A DNA stretch of 64,000 nucleotides from JAVEWJ01 sp034004605 (GCA_034004605.1 JAVEWJ010000002.1:1-64000), one strand, 5' to 3'. Positions 37,731-47,348 are shown, counted from the stretch's first letter. Notes: generated from the sequence alone by a model not told the origin. A program made the numbers and translations.

Positions 37731-39164
37731 ATGGAAATAGAAATGGTTGTGGGGCTTGAAATACATGTACAGCTTTCCACTAAAACAAAAATGTTTTGTA
37801 GATGTAAAAATGATTCATTTAATTCAAGGCCAAATGAAAATATTTGTCCTGTTTGCATGGGTTTTCCCGGACAGCTTCCCGTTTTAAATAAATGTGCGGT
37901 AGATTTTGCAATAAAAGCGGCTTTGGCCTTGAATTGTAAAATTAATCAGAATAATAAAATGGATAGAAAAAATTATTTTTATCCCGATAACCCTAGAGGA
38001 TTTCAGATATCTCAGTATGATAGACCATTGTCCGAAAATGGTTTTGTTGAATTGGGTGGAGATTTTTCAGAAAATAAAGTTAGAGTAAAAAGAGTTCATA
38101 TTGAAGATGATGCCGGAAAACTGACACATTTTGACGGTTTTTCTTTGGTTGATTTTAATCGTGCAGGTTGTCCACTTATTGAAATAGTTTCAGAACCAGA
38201 TATTTCAAGTGCAAAGCAGGCTAGCGCTTATGCTAAAGAAGTACAAAAAATTTTACGCTTTGTTGGCGTAAGCGATGCGGATATGGAAAAAGGTCAGCTT
38301 CGTTTTGATGCTTCGGTTTCTGTTCGCGAAAAAGGGGACAAAAATTTAAATCACAGAGCCGAAATAAAAAATTTAAATTCATTTAAGTCTCTTGAGTTGG
38401 CTATTGAATTTGAATATGAAAAACAAAAGGCATTGTTTTTAAAAGGTGAAAAATTGTCGGGTGATCTTACTTTAGGTTTTAATGATATTGAAAAAAATAC
38501 TTATTTTCTCAGGGATAAAGAAGAATCTTTGGATTACAGATATTTTCCGGAGCCCGATATTCCTGTTTTAACTTTGTCGGATGAGTTAATTATGCAAATT
38601 AAGAATTTTATTCCCATTTTGCCCGCAGAAAAGAAAAAACAATATGTGGAGATTGGAATGGGGGAGGAGGAAGCGGAGTTTGTTTCTTCAAATCCGAAAT
38701 TCAGTGCATATTTTGACAAGCTACTTGAAATTACGCGTGATGTAAAATTGTCGACTACTTTTTTTAATTCTGTGCTTGTTCAATATTTGAAGGAATTTTC
38801 TGCAGAAATAGAAGCTCAAAAGGTGACACCTGAGATTTTGTCTGAACTTATTTTATTGGTAAAAGATGGAAAATTGTCTGTTTCAAGCGCAAAGGCCGAT
38901 ATTTTTCCCGTTTTGTTTGAGACGGGAGAAAGTCCACTTAAGATTTTGGAAGAGAAAGGGCTTATGCAGATTTCCGATACTTCTTTTATTGAAGATGTTT
39001 GTAAAAAAATTGTAAGTGAAAATCCTGAATCCGTTGATTCTATCAAAAACGGTAAAGATCGTGTTCTGGGATTTTTAATCGGTCTTGTTATGAAGGAGTC
39101 CAAGGGAAAGGCAAATCCCAAATTGGTGGATGAAACAATTCGAAAAATCATTTCTCAAAGCTGA
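37731..39164 (+). CDS. gatB: Asp/Glu-tRNA amidotransferase subunit B
   Basis: 477 residues. Start MVVGLEIHVQLSTKTKMFCRC and the zinc site CRC...CPVC are typical, as are the YFYPDNPRGFQISQ and HIEDDAGK motifs and the C-terminal tail domain. GatB activates the misacylated tRNA carboxylate for amide transfer. gatA and gatC are not in the window. Confidence 0.96.
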   Translation: MEIEMVVGLEIHVQLSTKTKMFCRCKNDSFNSRPNENICPVCMGFPGQLPVLNKCAVDFAIKAALALNCKINQNNKMDRKNYFYPDNPRGFQISQYDRPLSENGFVELGGDFSENKVRVKRVHIEDDAGKLTHFDGFSLVDFNRAGCPLIEIVSEPDISSAKQASAYAKEVQKILRFVGVSDADMEKGQLRFDASVSVREKGDKNLNHRAEIKNLNSFKSLELAIEFEYEKQKALFLKGEKLSGDLTLGFNDIEKNTYFLRDKEESLDYRYFPEPDIPVLTLSDELIMQIKNFIPILPAEKKKQYVEIGMGEEEAEFVSSNPKFSAYFDKLLEITRDVKLSTTFFNSVLVQYLKEFSAEIEAQKVTPEILSELILLVKDGKLSVSSAKADIFPVLFETGESPLKILEEKGLMQISDTSFIEDVCKKIVSENPESVDSIKNGKDRVLGFLIGLVMKESKGKANPKLVDETIRKIISQS

Positions 39165-39203
39165 TTTTCTTTGTTAAACTGTGATTAAAATTAATACAAA
39201 AAT

Positions 39204-39470
39204 ATGTTTCAAACATCTCAAGATTTTTTAAATGTTTCGCTCGGGGTCGGTTTTTTGGTTCTTGTTGTGTTTTTGTCTATGGTTTGTTTTTATTTGGTTT
39301 TGGTTTTAAGAGATATTTCGAAAGCTACCGGCGAAGTTGAAGAGATTGTTTCTCGTGTACATGATGCTATTATTCAGCCACTTAAGGCCATTGACTTCCT
39401 TGTGGAAAAAATTAAGCCTTATGTTGAAACCGTTATTGAACAAAAAATTAAAGATAGAAAGAAAAAATGA
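39204..39470 (+). CDS. small membrane protein, DUF948-like
   Basis: 88 residues: one hydrophobic helix (about 14-38), then an amphipathic stretch (RDISKATGEVEEIVSRVHDAI) and a basic end. Resembles DUF948-type helper proteins but without a firm match. It overlaps the next gene's start by four bases. Confidence 0.5.
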   Translation: MFQTSQDFLNVSLGVGFLVLVVFLSMVCFYLVLVLRDISKATGEVEEIVSRVHDAIIQPLKAIDFLVEKIKPYVETVIEQKIKDRKKK

Positions 39471-40633
39471 AAAAAATTATTTCGGTTATCCTTGTTATCC
39501 TTGTACTAAATTCCTGCAGTTTCGCACAAAATAATGATTTTCCTTTTGCGGACAAGAAAGATCATAAATTTAAAGCTTTAAAAGATTCAAATTTTTCGGA
39601 AATAATTTCCTTATCCATAGATTGGTTTAAGAATATCCAAATTTCCGATGGTTCATTTCTTTATCAAACAAATGCGGAGTCCAATATTGCTTCTGATTCA
39701 CAGAATTATGTAAGACAAGCTGGTTCATTTTATGCTCTGACTGAAGTCTATAAACGGGATTTGGATAATTTTTATGATTTGGATAATACAATCAGGTCTT
39801 TTGCTGAATTTTTTAAAGAAAAATCAATTTCCGGCAGATATAACGGACTTAATTTTTATTGTATACTTGATGAGAAAAATGAATGTATATTGGGGCAAAC
39901 CGCTCTTTTTCTTAGCGGTTTGGTAAATTATTCAATGCGAAATACTTCCTTTTATTCCGAGTATGAAAAATATATTGAGGGATATAAAAATTTTATTTTG
40001 GCGATGAGGATTCCTGAAGCGGGTTTTATTTCCTCTTTTGAGGATGGTAAAGTATTGGATAAAGAAGAATCAGCTTTTTTTAATGGAGAAGCTTTTTTGG
40101 CTTTAGCTTTATATTATCGTTATTTAAATGACAAAAATGTTCTTGAAGAAATTGTTTCGGTTTGGCCTTATTTCAGAGATTTATATGGCAAAAACTTTGA
40201 TGGGAATTTTTATCTTTGGGGAATGCTTGCTTTAAAAGAACTTTACTATGTTGTTGATATGAAAGAAATTGTTGATTTTACGGCTTTATATTCCAGATCT
40301 AGAGTTAAAAAATATAGTCGATTAAAAGATTCTTCCGATTCTATGTGTCCTTTTTTGGAGGGTATTTCCGCAGCAAATTTTATTTTAAAAGATGAGGAAA
40401 CTGAATTCGCTGAGACTTTTCGTCATGAATTTGAATTTTGGCTACAAAAAAATAGTCTTTTCCAAATCAAAGGCGATGAATTTTATGATTTTAAAATTAA
40501 AAACTTGAGAAATTCAAAAGGTGGTTTTGTAAGCGCCATGGATGATCCTACTCTTAGAATTGATAATACTCAGCATTGCTTAAATGCATTTTTGATTAAA
40601 TATGTAGATTTGGAAGGGCAAAGTCTTCCTTAA
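39467..40633 (+). CDS. lipoprotein with alpha-helical barrel, possible glycosidase-like fold
   Basis: 388 residues. Signal peptide with lipobox LNSC (Cys17). The rest has repeated helical hairpins with Gly/aromatic loops: QISDGSFLYQ, QNYVRQAGSFYALTEVY, FNGEAFLALALYYRY and DNTQHCLNAFL. That pattern suggests an (alpha/alpha)6 barrel, as in several polysaccharide-active enzymes, but no catalytic pair can be named. Located beside envelope glycosyltransferase genes. The stop shares TTAA (40630-40633) with the convergent WecG-like gene. Confidence 0.55.
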   Translation: MKKIISVILVILVLNSCSFAQNNDFPFADKKDHKFKALKDSNFSEIISLSIDWFKNIQISDGSFLYQTNAESNIASDSQNYVRQAGSFYALTEVYKRDLDNFYDLDNTIRSFAEFFKEKSISGRYNGLNFYCILDEKNECILGQTALFLSGLVNYSMRNTSFYSEYEKYIEGYKNFILAMRIPEAGFISSFEDGKVLDKEESAFFNGEAFLALALYYRYLNDKNVLEEIVSVWPYFRDLYGKNFDGNFYLWGMLALKELYYVVDMKEIVDFTALYSRSRVKKYSRLKDSSDSMCPFLEGISAANFILKDEETEFAETFRHEFEFWLQKNSLFQIKGDEFYDFKIKNLRNSKGGFVSAMDDPTLRIDNTQHCLNAFLIKYVDLEGQSLP

Positions 40634-41376
40634 AACAAATCTTCTTTTAAAACGATACTGGGGAATATTATTACAGCTTTCAATATTCTCTTAATTCTCT
40701 TTGGCTCAATATATAAACGATAAAGCCATTCAAGTCCCATTTTTTGCATTAATTTTGGAGCTCTTTTCTTTTCGCCTGAAATAAAATCAAAACTTCCGCC
40801 AATTCCAATAAATAATTTTATGTTTGGAAGGTTTTTTTTGTTTCTTTCGATCCAGAATTCTTGTTTTGGAGCCCCAAAAGCCACGAAAAGTATATTTGCG
40901 CCGCTATCGTTTATGAGTTTCACGGATTTTATGTCGTCACTTTCATCCGATTTTCCCGAATATCTTCCGCAAACTTGAATGCCTGGAATTTTTTCTTTAA
41001 GAATTTCTTTTGTTTTTTTTGATACTTCTTCGCTTGCTCCAAGTAAAAATATTTTTTTCGTTTTTAGTCTTTCTTCCATGCAAATAGACATCATTAGGTC
41101 AGATCCGGATACTCTTTCGGGAATTTTTTTGTCTATTTTTCCTCTAATTTTTAAGTATTTTGAAGCGTAAATTAGTCCAATTCCATCAGCTGTGTTGAGG
41201 TTGGTTGATTCGTTTAATATTTTTTTAAACTTTTCGTTTTTTCGGGCTTCAAGAAGAATTTCCGGGTTTGGAGTAGAGACGAACAGTTGTTTGTTTTCGT
41301 TTATATTGTCTACAATAAATTTAAGGCTCTTATTGTAGGGGAGTGTCGAAATTTTTATGCCTAAAATTTTAATCAT
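40630..41376 (-). CDS. WecG/TagA/CpsF-family glycosyltransferase
   Basis: 248 residues from the ATG at 41376. That start forms a four-base ATGA overlap with the upstream methyltransferase stop and gives the normal N-terminus MIKILGIKIST; a start at 41388 would extend it by four residues. TADGIGLIYASKYL, SGSDLM, KIFLLGASEEV, FGAPKQEFWI and FIGIGGSFDFISGEKKRAP are family motifs. The family transfers N-acetylmannosamine or similar to a lipid-linked GlcNAc, making the linkage unit of surface polymers. Confidence 0.9.
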   Translation of the reverse strand: MIKILGIKISTLPYNKSLKFIVDNINENKQLFVSTPNPEILLEARKNEKFKKILNESTNLNTADGIGLIYASKYLKIRGKIDKKIPERVSGSDLMMSICMEERLKTKKIFLLGASEEVSKKTKEILKEKIPGIQVCGRYSGKSDESDDIKSVKLINDSGANILFVAFGAPKQEFWIERNKKNLPNIKLFIGIGGSFDFISGEKKRAPKLMQKMGLEWLYRLYIEPKRIKRILKAVIIFPSIVLKEDLF

Positions 41377-42047
41377 ATTTTTTTGCAAATATATACCAAG
41401 TTTTTGTTTTTATGTTTTTCGATTATTTCAAAGCCGTTTGATTTTATCAATTTTGTCATTTCTTTTGTAGATAGTGCGTAAAAATACCGAAGTGTTTTTT
41501 TCGATCCCCAAGGAATAAATAAGTCTTTTGGGTTTTTTGAAAAACCGCTAATTATGCTTTTTATAAGGCTTCGGAGAAAATATTTTATGAATTTTTTTCT
41601 ATATAGATTCCAAACGCTTATTATGAAAAAACCTTCTTTTTTTGTGATTCTGTGCATTTCTTTTATGGTTTTTTCGCGAAGGCTTTTTGATGGTATGTGG
41701 TGAAGAGTTGCGATACTTACCGTGGTATCGAATTGGTTGTCTTTAAGACCGGTGTCGAAGGCGTTTGCCACTAAAAAAGTCCCCGCGTATCTTTTTTTTG
41801 CAATGTCTATCAAGTTTTTTGTGATATCTACTCCCGTGTAATTAATTTTCCTTTTATTTTTTAAAAAGTCTAAAAATCTTCCGTTTCCACAGCCGATGTC
41901 GGATACTTTGTCGTTGTTTTTTATGTATTTTAAAAAGAGTTTAAATTCTTTCCATGGTGTTTGTCTTCTTTCGTCAAATTCCTCCGCAGAAGCCGAATAA
42001 TCTTCCTTAACATGCTTTAGAATCTTGTTTACCTGCTTTTTTTTCAT
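41373..42047 (-). CDS. Trm9/ALKBH8-like SAM methyltransferase
   Basis: 224 residues. SAM motif I is VSDIGCGNGRFL (about 48-59), then YTGVDITKNLI. The later motifs ATLHHIPSKSLREKTIKE (113-130), ISVWN, DLFIPWG (175-181) and RYFYALSTKEMTKLIKSNGF match the order in Trm9 tRNA methyltransferases, which methylate cm5U34. An Elp3 homologue, which makes cm5U34, is encoded 300 bases away on the other strand. Against this reading, the gene is translationally coupled to a surface-polymer glycosyltransferase, so a sugar or lipid methyltransferase is possible. Confidence 0.68.
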   Translation of the reverse strand: MKKKQVNKILKHVKEDYSASAEEFDERRQTPWKEFKLFLKYIKNNDKVSDIGCGNGRFLDFLKNKRKINYTGVDITKNLIDIAKKRYAGTFLVANAFDTGLKDNQFDTTVSIATLHHIPSKSLREKTIKEMHRITKKEGFFIISVWNLYRKKFIKYFLRSLIKSIISGFSKNPKDLFIPWGSKKTLRYFYALSTKEMTKLIKSNGFEIIEKHKNKNLVYICKKI

Positions 42048-42050
42048 TTA

Positions 42051-42320
42051 TTATATTCTTTGAGCTTTTTTCTTTATTATCGGTTCTGCTTTTATATATT
42101 TTATTATTTCGTTTCTTTTTTGGTCGATTGTAATTATTGTCTGAAGAGTTGAGTTTTTGTCGAAATTATCCGTTTTAAATGTTTTGTAGTAGTTGTAAGT
42201 AAAAACAATAGCTCCGATTAATAGTATAGAGATTATGGTATCTGGAATAGTCCTTAAAAAAAGTTTTAATTTTATGTTTTCTTTTTTTTGCTTCTTTTTT
42301 CGCATTTTTTTGATTAACAT
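42051..42320 (-). CDS. small single-helix membrane protein
   Basis: 89 residues: a very basic start (MLIKKMRKKKQKK), one helix (about 29-47), and a charged tail. Size and layout resemble FtsB/FtsL-type division helpers, but no motif supports this. It precedes the Trm9-like gene by three bases and is divergent from the Elp3 gene, with starts 26 bases apart. Confidence 0.5.
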   Translation of the reverse strand: MLIKKMRKKKQKKENIKLKLFLRTIPDTIISILLIGAIVFTYNYYKTFKTDNFDKNSTLQTIITIDQKRNEIIKYIKAEPIIKKKAQRI

Positions 42321-42346
42321 AAAGTGTGATTATTATAAACAATTTT

Positions 42347-44041
42347 ATGGATTTTGCTAATTTAAATTTGGAAAAGTTTAATGAAATTGCAAAACAAATC
42401 CTTCTTTTGGCAATGGAAAGGGCAGTAGAAAGCAAAAGGGAATTTGAAAAGCTTAGAAATTCAGTTGTTAAAGCCGAAAAAAGCGAGGTTTTTCATAATT
42501 TGTATTTTATTAAGGCCTATCAAGATCTAGTAAATGACGGAATTATTGATGAAAACCCTTTGATTTTGTCTTTTATAAAAAAACGCTCTGTACGAACTTT
42601 AAGCGGTGTTGCTCCCGTGACCGTTCTAACAAAACCTTATTTTTGTCCGGGTAAATGCGTATATTGTCCGACGGATCTTAGAATGCCAAAAAGCTATCTT
42701 CCATCACAACCTGCTGCTCAGAGGGCGTTTAGACAATCTTTTAATCCTTATACGCAGGTATTTGTAAGGCTAAAAGCTCTTCATATGGCCGGACACGATA
42801 CTTCAAAAATTGAGCTTAGAATTATTGGCGGATCTTTTAATGCTTATCCAAGGGCTTATCAAAAATGGTTTGTTAAAAGATGTCTTCTTGCAATGAATGA
42901 GTTTTCGGTTTTGATTAAAGATGAAAAGGCTTTTTCTCATAAAAATGTGGTGAAGAAAAGTATTTATGGGGATGATTTAGTGAGTGAAATTCGTGTAAAA
43001 AGTCTTTCAAAAACTTCAAGATTTGAAGAAGAAGTCCTGAAGAATGAAAAATCTCTTTGTAAGTGTATAGGAATCAATGTGGAGACTCGTCCGGATTTGA
43101 TTTCGGTGAAAGAACTTAAGTTTTTTAGGACGCTTGGAGTTACAAAAGTCGAAATGGGTGTTCAGACTTTGTTCGATGAAATTCAGCTTAAAACGGATAG
43201 AGGACACGATACTAAGGCTGTTTCCAAAGCTTTTTCTTTACTTAAAGATTTCGGTTTTAAAATTGGTGTTCATATGATGCCAAATTTGCCTTATTCAACG
43301 CCAGAAATGGATAAGCAAATGATGAAAGATTTGTTTAATGATGAAAGGTTTAAACCTGATTATCTAAAAATTTATCCTTGTGTTGTGGTAAAGCGGGCGC
43401 GCCTTTCAAAATTGTATGAGAAAGGGGAGTTTACGCCTTATACTGATGATGTTCTTTTGGATATTTTGAGTGATAATTTAAAAAATGTGCCATTTTTTTG
43501 CAGGGTGGACAGAATTGCGCGAGATATTCCGGCTAATGATGTGCAGTCGGGGCTTAAGACTTCAAATATCAGACAAATTTTGGAAGAAAAACTTGTTAAA
43601 GAGGGATTTAAAATTCAAGAAATTCGGTTTCGTGAAATAAAAAACGAAAAAGTTGATGAAAATTCAATTAATTTTATCCTTCGAGAATACAGCGCTTCAA
43701 ATGGCAAAGAATTTTTTCTTTCTTTTGAAGATGTAAGCATTGATAAATTAATTGCTTTACTTCGACTACGACTACCCGGAAAAGTACATATCAAAGACCT
43801 TGAAGGGGCTATGATCATACGGGAGGTACATGTTTATGGCACACAGATCCCGGTTGGAAAGAAATCCGGTGAAAAACAACATCAAGGATTTGGTTCGCGC
43901 TTAATTGTCGAGGCTGAAAAAATTTGTATAAATAATGGTTTTAAACGGCTTGCAATAATCGCGGGCATAGGAACAAGAGAATATTATGCAAAAAGAGGTT
44001 ATCAGCTTAGGGGGACATATATGGTAAAAGATTTATTTTAG
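42347..44041 (+). CDS. elp3: Elp3-family tRNA uridine carboxymethyl enzyme
   Basis: 564 residues from the ATG at 42347; a GTG at 42326 would add seven. Radical SAM cluster ligands are Cys100, Cys104 and Cys107 in YFCPGKCVYC. The GNAT domain at the C-terminus has QHQGFGSRL (acetyl-CoA loop) and GTREYYAKRGYQ. This two-domain layout is that of Elp3, which forms cm5U at wobble U34 using acetyl-CoA and SAM; archaeal and a few bacterial Elp3 proteins work without Elongator partners. No other Elongator genes are here. Neighbour of a Trm9-like gene. Confidence 0.93.
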   Translation: MDFANLNLEKFNEIAKQILLLAMERAVESKREFEKLRNSVVKAEKSEVFHNLYFIKAYQDLVNDGIIDENPLILSFIKKRSVRTLSGVAPVTVLTKPYFCPGKCVYCPTDLRMPKSYLPSQPAAQRAFRQSFNPYTQVFVRLKALHMAGHDTSKIELRIIGGSFNAYPRAYQKWFVKRCLLAMNEFSVLIKDEKAFSHKNVVKKSIYGDDLVSEIRVKSLSKTSRFEEEVLKNEKSLCKCIGINVETRPDLISVKELKFFRTLGVTKVEMGVQTLFDEIQLKTDRGHDTKAVSKAFSLLKDFGFKIGVHMMPNLPYSTPEMDKQMMKDLFNDERFKPDYLKIYPCVVVKRARLSKLYEKGEFTPYTDDVLLDILSDNLKNVPFFCRVDRIARDIPANDVQSGLKTSNIRQILEEKLVKEGFKIQEIRFREIKNEKVDENSINFILREYSASNGKEFFLSFEDVSIDKLIALLRLRLPGKVHIKDLEGAMIIREVHVYGTQIPVGKKSGEKQHQGFGSRLIVEAEKICINNGFKRLAIIAGIGTREYYAKRGYQLRGTYMVKDLF

Positions 44042-44067
44042 TTTGCACAATGTATCTTGTGCAAACT
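44040..44067 (+). terminator. perfect 11-bp hairpin between elp3 and recG
   Basis: AGTTTGCACAA (44040-44050) and TTGTGCAAACT (44057-44067) form a perfect stem with a six-base loop, starting inside the elp3 stop codon. It sits between convergent genes, so a bidirectional terminator is the simplest role. Neither side has a proper T run. Confidence 0.5.
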
Positions 44068-44104
44068 AATTTCTTGACGAAAGCTTGAACCGTGTTTTTG
44101 GCTT

Positions 44105-46150
44105 TTAACTACCGTAATATTGATTTTGTGCTTTTGCAATTTTGTTTTGAAGTATTGGGTGTCTTTCAAGCATCGGATCTTCGTTTATAATTTTGATTGC
44201 TTCGTTTCTTGCGAGTTCAATCATTTTGTAATCTGTCAACGATGCCATCTTTAAATCCGGAATTCCGCTTTGTTTTACACCATATACCTCCCCCGGCCCC
44301 CGGAGTTCGAGGTCGATTTCGGATAATTTAAACCCGCTCGAATGCCTTTCCATGGCTTTCATCCTAGTATTTCCTTCTTCGGAAAGGCTGTTTGTAAATA
44401 GAAAACAATAGCTTTGATGGCTTCCCCTACCCACTCTTCCTCTAAATTGATGTAATTGGGACAGTCCGAATCTTTCGGCTCCTTCTATTATCATTATTGA
44501 TGCGTTCGGAATGTCTATTCCCACCTCAATTACCGATGTGGAAACCAAAATATTGGTCTCGTTGTTTTTGAATTTTTCCATTATTTCGTCTTTTTCCGAT
44601 TGTTTCATTTTTCCGTGTAGAAGTGCGATTTTTAAATTGGGAAAAATGTGCTCTTTGAGGTATTCATATTCAGTGTAAACCGCTTTAAGTTCCATTAATT
44701 CGGACTCTTCAATCAGGGGACAAATCACGAAAACTTGTCTGCCTTTAAGTACCTGATCCTCAACCCATCTATATGCATCGATTCGTTTTTTTTCAGGTAC
44801 ATGCCTTGTGATAATTTCAAGTCTTCCTTTTGGCATTTCATCGATAACCGAAAGGTCTTGATCTCCGTATAAAGTAATTGCAAGAGTTCTGGGTATCGGG
44901 GTTGCGGTCATGCTGAGTAAGTGTGGAGTCCCATAGGTTTTAAGAGTGTTTCTTTGTTTTACGCCGAATCTGTGTTGTTCGTCGATGATTGCAAGTCCGA
45001 GTTTTTTAAATGCTACGGATTCTTGTATAAGCGCGTGAGTACCTATTGCAAGATCAAGGGTACCGGTTTTCATCTGATTGATGATTTCTTCTTTTTGTTT
45101 TTGTGGGGTTGAACCTACAATCAATTGAATATTTAAGCCTTCTTCTCTTAGAAGTTTTGAAAAAGTGAGGTAGTGTTGTTTTGCAAGAATTTCAGTGGGG
45201 GCCATAAGGCAGACTTGTGATCCGGATTTAATCGTTTTTAAGGCTGCCAGAAGAGCTATTATGGTTTTTCCCGAGCCTACATCGCCTTGAACAAGTCTTG
45301 TCATTGGAATTTCTTTGGAGAGGTCTGCTTCAATTTCAGAAAGAACTCTTTTTTGAGCGTTTGTAAGGGTAAAGGGTAGTTTGTTTATGAAATCGCGCAA
45401 GTTTATTTCACTTTTAATTTGGTTTGCTTTTTCTTTAATATTGTTTTGAAAATGCCATTTTTCCTGAAGCGCTTTTAGTTGGAGTAAAAATAACTCATCA
45501 AAGGCCAATCTGTACCTTGCTTTTTTTAGTTCTTCCTCGGTTTCCGGAAAGTGAATATTTTTTGTGGCCGTTTTTATGTCTACGAGATTAAGTCTTGTCA
45601 TAGCCTCGTTCGGAAGATGTTCGTAAAATAATTCAAGCCATTGGTTCATTAAAGGCTTGATTTTTTCTCTGAGCCATTTTGAGTTTATGCCCTCCGTTTC
45701 ATGATAGACTGGAACTATTCTCCCCGAATGCAAAAGTTCTTCGTCTTTTCTGATGAGTTCGTAGCTTGGGTTTTGTAAAGAAACTTTTCCGAATGCGAAC
45801 TTTGCTTTTCCGCTTAATATTATTTCGGAGTTTCTGGGAAGAAGTTTTGTAAGGTGCGCTTGGTTAAACCAAACCACTTCAATTCTCCCGCTTTGGTCTT
45901 CGAAAATACCCCTTGTAATCACTTTTCCCAGTCTGCTTTTTACATTGAATAGGCTTGTAAGACGCCCTTTTACCGTGTTTACAATATCGGTTCTTATTTC
46001 AGTGAGTTTTGTAAAAGAGCTTGTGTCATTGTATGTGCGAGGATAGTAGCTTAAAAGGTCTTTGACGGTTTTTATGTTCAGTTGATTTTCCATTTTGAAC
46101 AAATGGCTTTTTGTAGTCCTTATTACGGCGTCGAGCCTTTTGTCTACCAT
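44105..46150 (-). CDS. recG: ATP-dependent DNA helicase RecG
   Basis: 681 residues from the ATG at 46150, which avoids a 38-base overlap with tyrS that the ATG at 46198 would give. N-terminal wedge domain, then Walker A GDVGSGKT, DEQH box (IIDEQHRFG), MTATPIPRTL and the motif VI HQFRGRVGRG. It regresses stalled forks. Probably cotranscribed with tyrS. Confidence 0.95.
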   Translation of the reverse strand: MVDKRLDAVIRTTKSHLFKMENQLNIKTVKDLLSYYPRTYNDTSSFTKLTEIRTDIVNTVKGRLTSLFNVKSRLGKVITRGIFEDQSGRIEVVWFNQAHLTKLLPRNSEIILSGKAKFAFGKVSLQNPSYELIRKDEELLHSGRIVPVYHETEGINSKWLREKIKPLMNQWLELFYEHLPNEAMTRLNLVDIKTATKNIHFPETEEELKKARYRLAFDELFLLQLKALQEKWHFQNNIKEKANQIKSEINLRDFINKLPFTLTNAQKRVLSEIEADLSKEIPMTRLVQGDVGSGKTIIALLAALKTIKSGSQVCLMAPTEILAKQHYLTFSKLLREEGLNIQLIVGSTPQKQKEEIINQMKTGTLDLAIGTHALIQESVAFKKLGLAIIDEQHRFGVKQRNTLKTYGTPHLLSMTATPIPRTLAITLYGDQDLSVIDEMPKGRLEIITRHVPEKKRIDAYRWVEDQVLKGRQVFVICPLIEESELMELKAVYTEYEYLKEHIFPNLKIALLHGKMKQSEKDEIMEKFKNNETNILVSTSVIEVGIDIPNASIMIIEGAERFGLSQLHQFRGRVGRGSHQSYCFLFTNSLSEEGNTRMKAMERHSSGFKLSEIDLELRGPGEVYGVKQSGIPDLKMASLTDYKMIELARNEAIKIINEDPMLERHPILQNKIAKAQNQYYGS

Positions 46151-46160
46151 TTTTAAGTTT

Positions 46161-47348
46161 TTAAGCTTTTTTGACTTTGTAAAACGAGCGTTTTCCAACC
46201 TGAAGTATTATTTCTTCGCTTATGTCCACCGTGTCGTCGGGATTTGAAATTTTTTCATTATTTACTTTCACGGCATTTTGTAGAACGAGTCTTTTGATCT
46301 CTCCGTTTGAGCCGGAAAAACCGCATAAGGCAATGAGCTGGACGATTTTATACGCCGATTCGGGAAGTAATATTTCTTCTATATCTTCTGGAATTTCTTT
46401 TTTTGCAAAAATGTTTATAAATTCTTCCTGCGCTTTTTGTGCTTCTTCTTTAGAGTGGTAAATCGAAACGATTTCTTTTGCAAGTTGCATTTTGAGATTT
46501 CGCGGATTTTCTCCTCCTTCCAGAGCTGTTTTGACTTGATTTATGTCTTCCATTGAGAGATCGGTTGCAAGTTCAAAATATGTGGTAATTAGTTCGTCTG
46601 GAATGGACATCGTTTTTCCAAACATATCTTTTGGGCTTTCATTTACTCCTATGTAATTGTTTAGGCTTTTTCCCATTTTCATTTTGCCATCGAGACCCAC
46701 CAAAATTGGTACGGAAAGTACATTTTGTTGGGGTAGTCCAAAGTGTTTTTGAATAGTTCTTCCCGCAAGCATATTGAAAGTTTGTTCTGTTGCTCCGATT
46801 TCAACATCCGATTTCATTATAACTGAATCGTAGCCTTGCATTAGTGGATATAAAAATTCATGCAAATGGATAGGTGTTCCCGCTTTGATTCTTTCCTGAA
46901 ACATATCTCTTTGAATCATTTGTTGAACAGTAAACGACGCTGCAAGTTCGCAAACTTCCTTTAAACTCATTCCGGAAAGCCATTCGTCGTTGTAATAAAG
47001 TTTGATTTTTTTTGTATCTAGTACTTTTGAAACTTGGTTTACATAAGTTTCCGCGTTTTTTTGAACTTCTTCTCTGGTTTTTATTTGTCTTGCTTCCGAT
47101 TTGCCCGTGGGATCACCGATTTGGGCTGTAAAGGTGCCGAAAAGAAGCTGGATTTCGTGCCCCATTTTTTGAAACTGGGCAAGTTTTCGAATGGGTACCA
47201 TGTGTCCCAAGTGTAAGTCAGATCCCGTGGGATCTATTCCAAATTTGATTTTTAAGGGTTTTCCGCTTTGAAGTTTTTTCTCCAAATCTTCTTTTACAAA
47301 AATTTCCACAACACCTTTTTCAAGTAAATTTTTTATTTCATTCGACAT
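46161..47348 (-). CDS. tyrS: tyrosyl-tRNA synthetase
   Basis: 395 residues. HIGH-type motif in DPTGSDLHLGH (about 36-46), KMSKS-type loop KMGKS, and a C-terminal S4 domain (about 325-395). GYDSVIMKSDVEIGATEQ is the tyrosine pocket region. Upstream gene of the recG pair. Confidence 0.95.
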   Translation of the reverse strand: MSNEIKNLLEKGVVEIFVKEDLEKKLQSGKPLKIKFGIDPTGSDLHLGHMVPIRKLAQFQKMGHEIQLLFGTFTAQIGDPTGKSEARQIKTREEVQKNAETYVNQVSKVLDTKKIKLYYNDEWLSGMSLKEVCELAASFTVQQMIQRDMFQERIKAGTPIHLHEFLYPLMQGYDSVIMKSDVEIGATEQTFNMLAGRTIQKHFGLPQQNVLSVPILVGLDGKMKMGKSLNNYIGVNESPKDMFGKTMSIPDELITTYFELATDLSMEDINQVKTALEGGENPRNLKMQLAKEIVSIYHSKEEAQKAQEEFINIFAKKEIPEDIEEILLPESAYKIVQLIALCGFSGSNGEIKRLVLQNAVKVNNEKISNPDDTVDISEEIILQVGKRSFYKVKKA

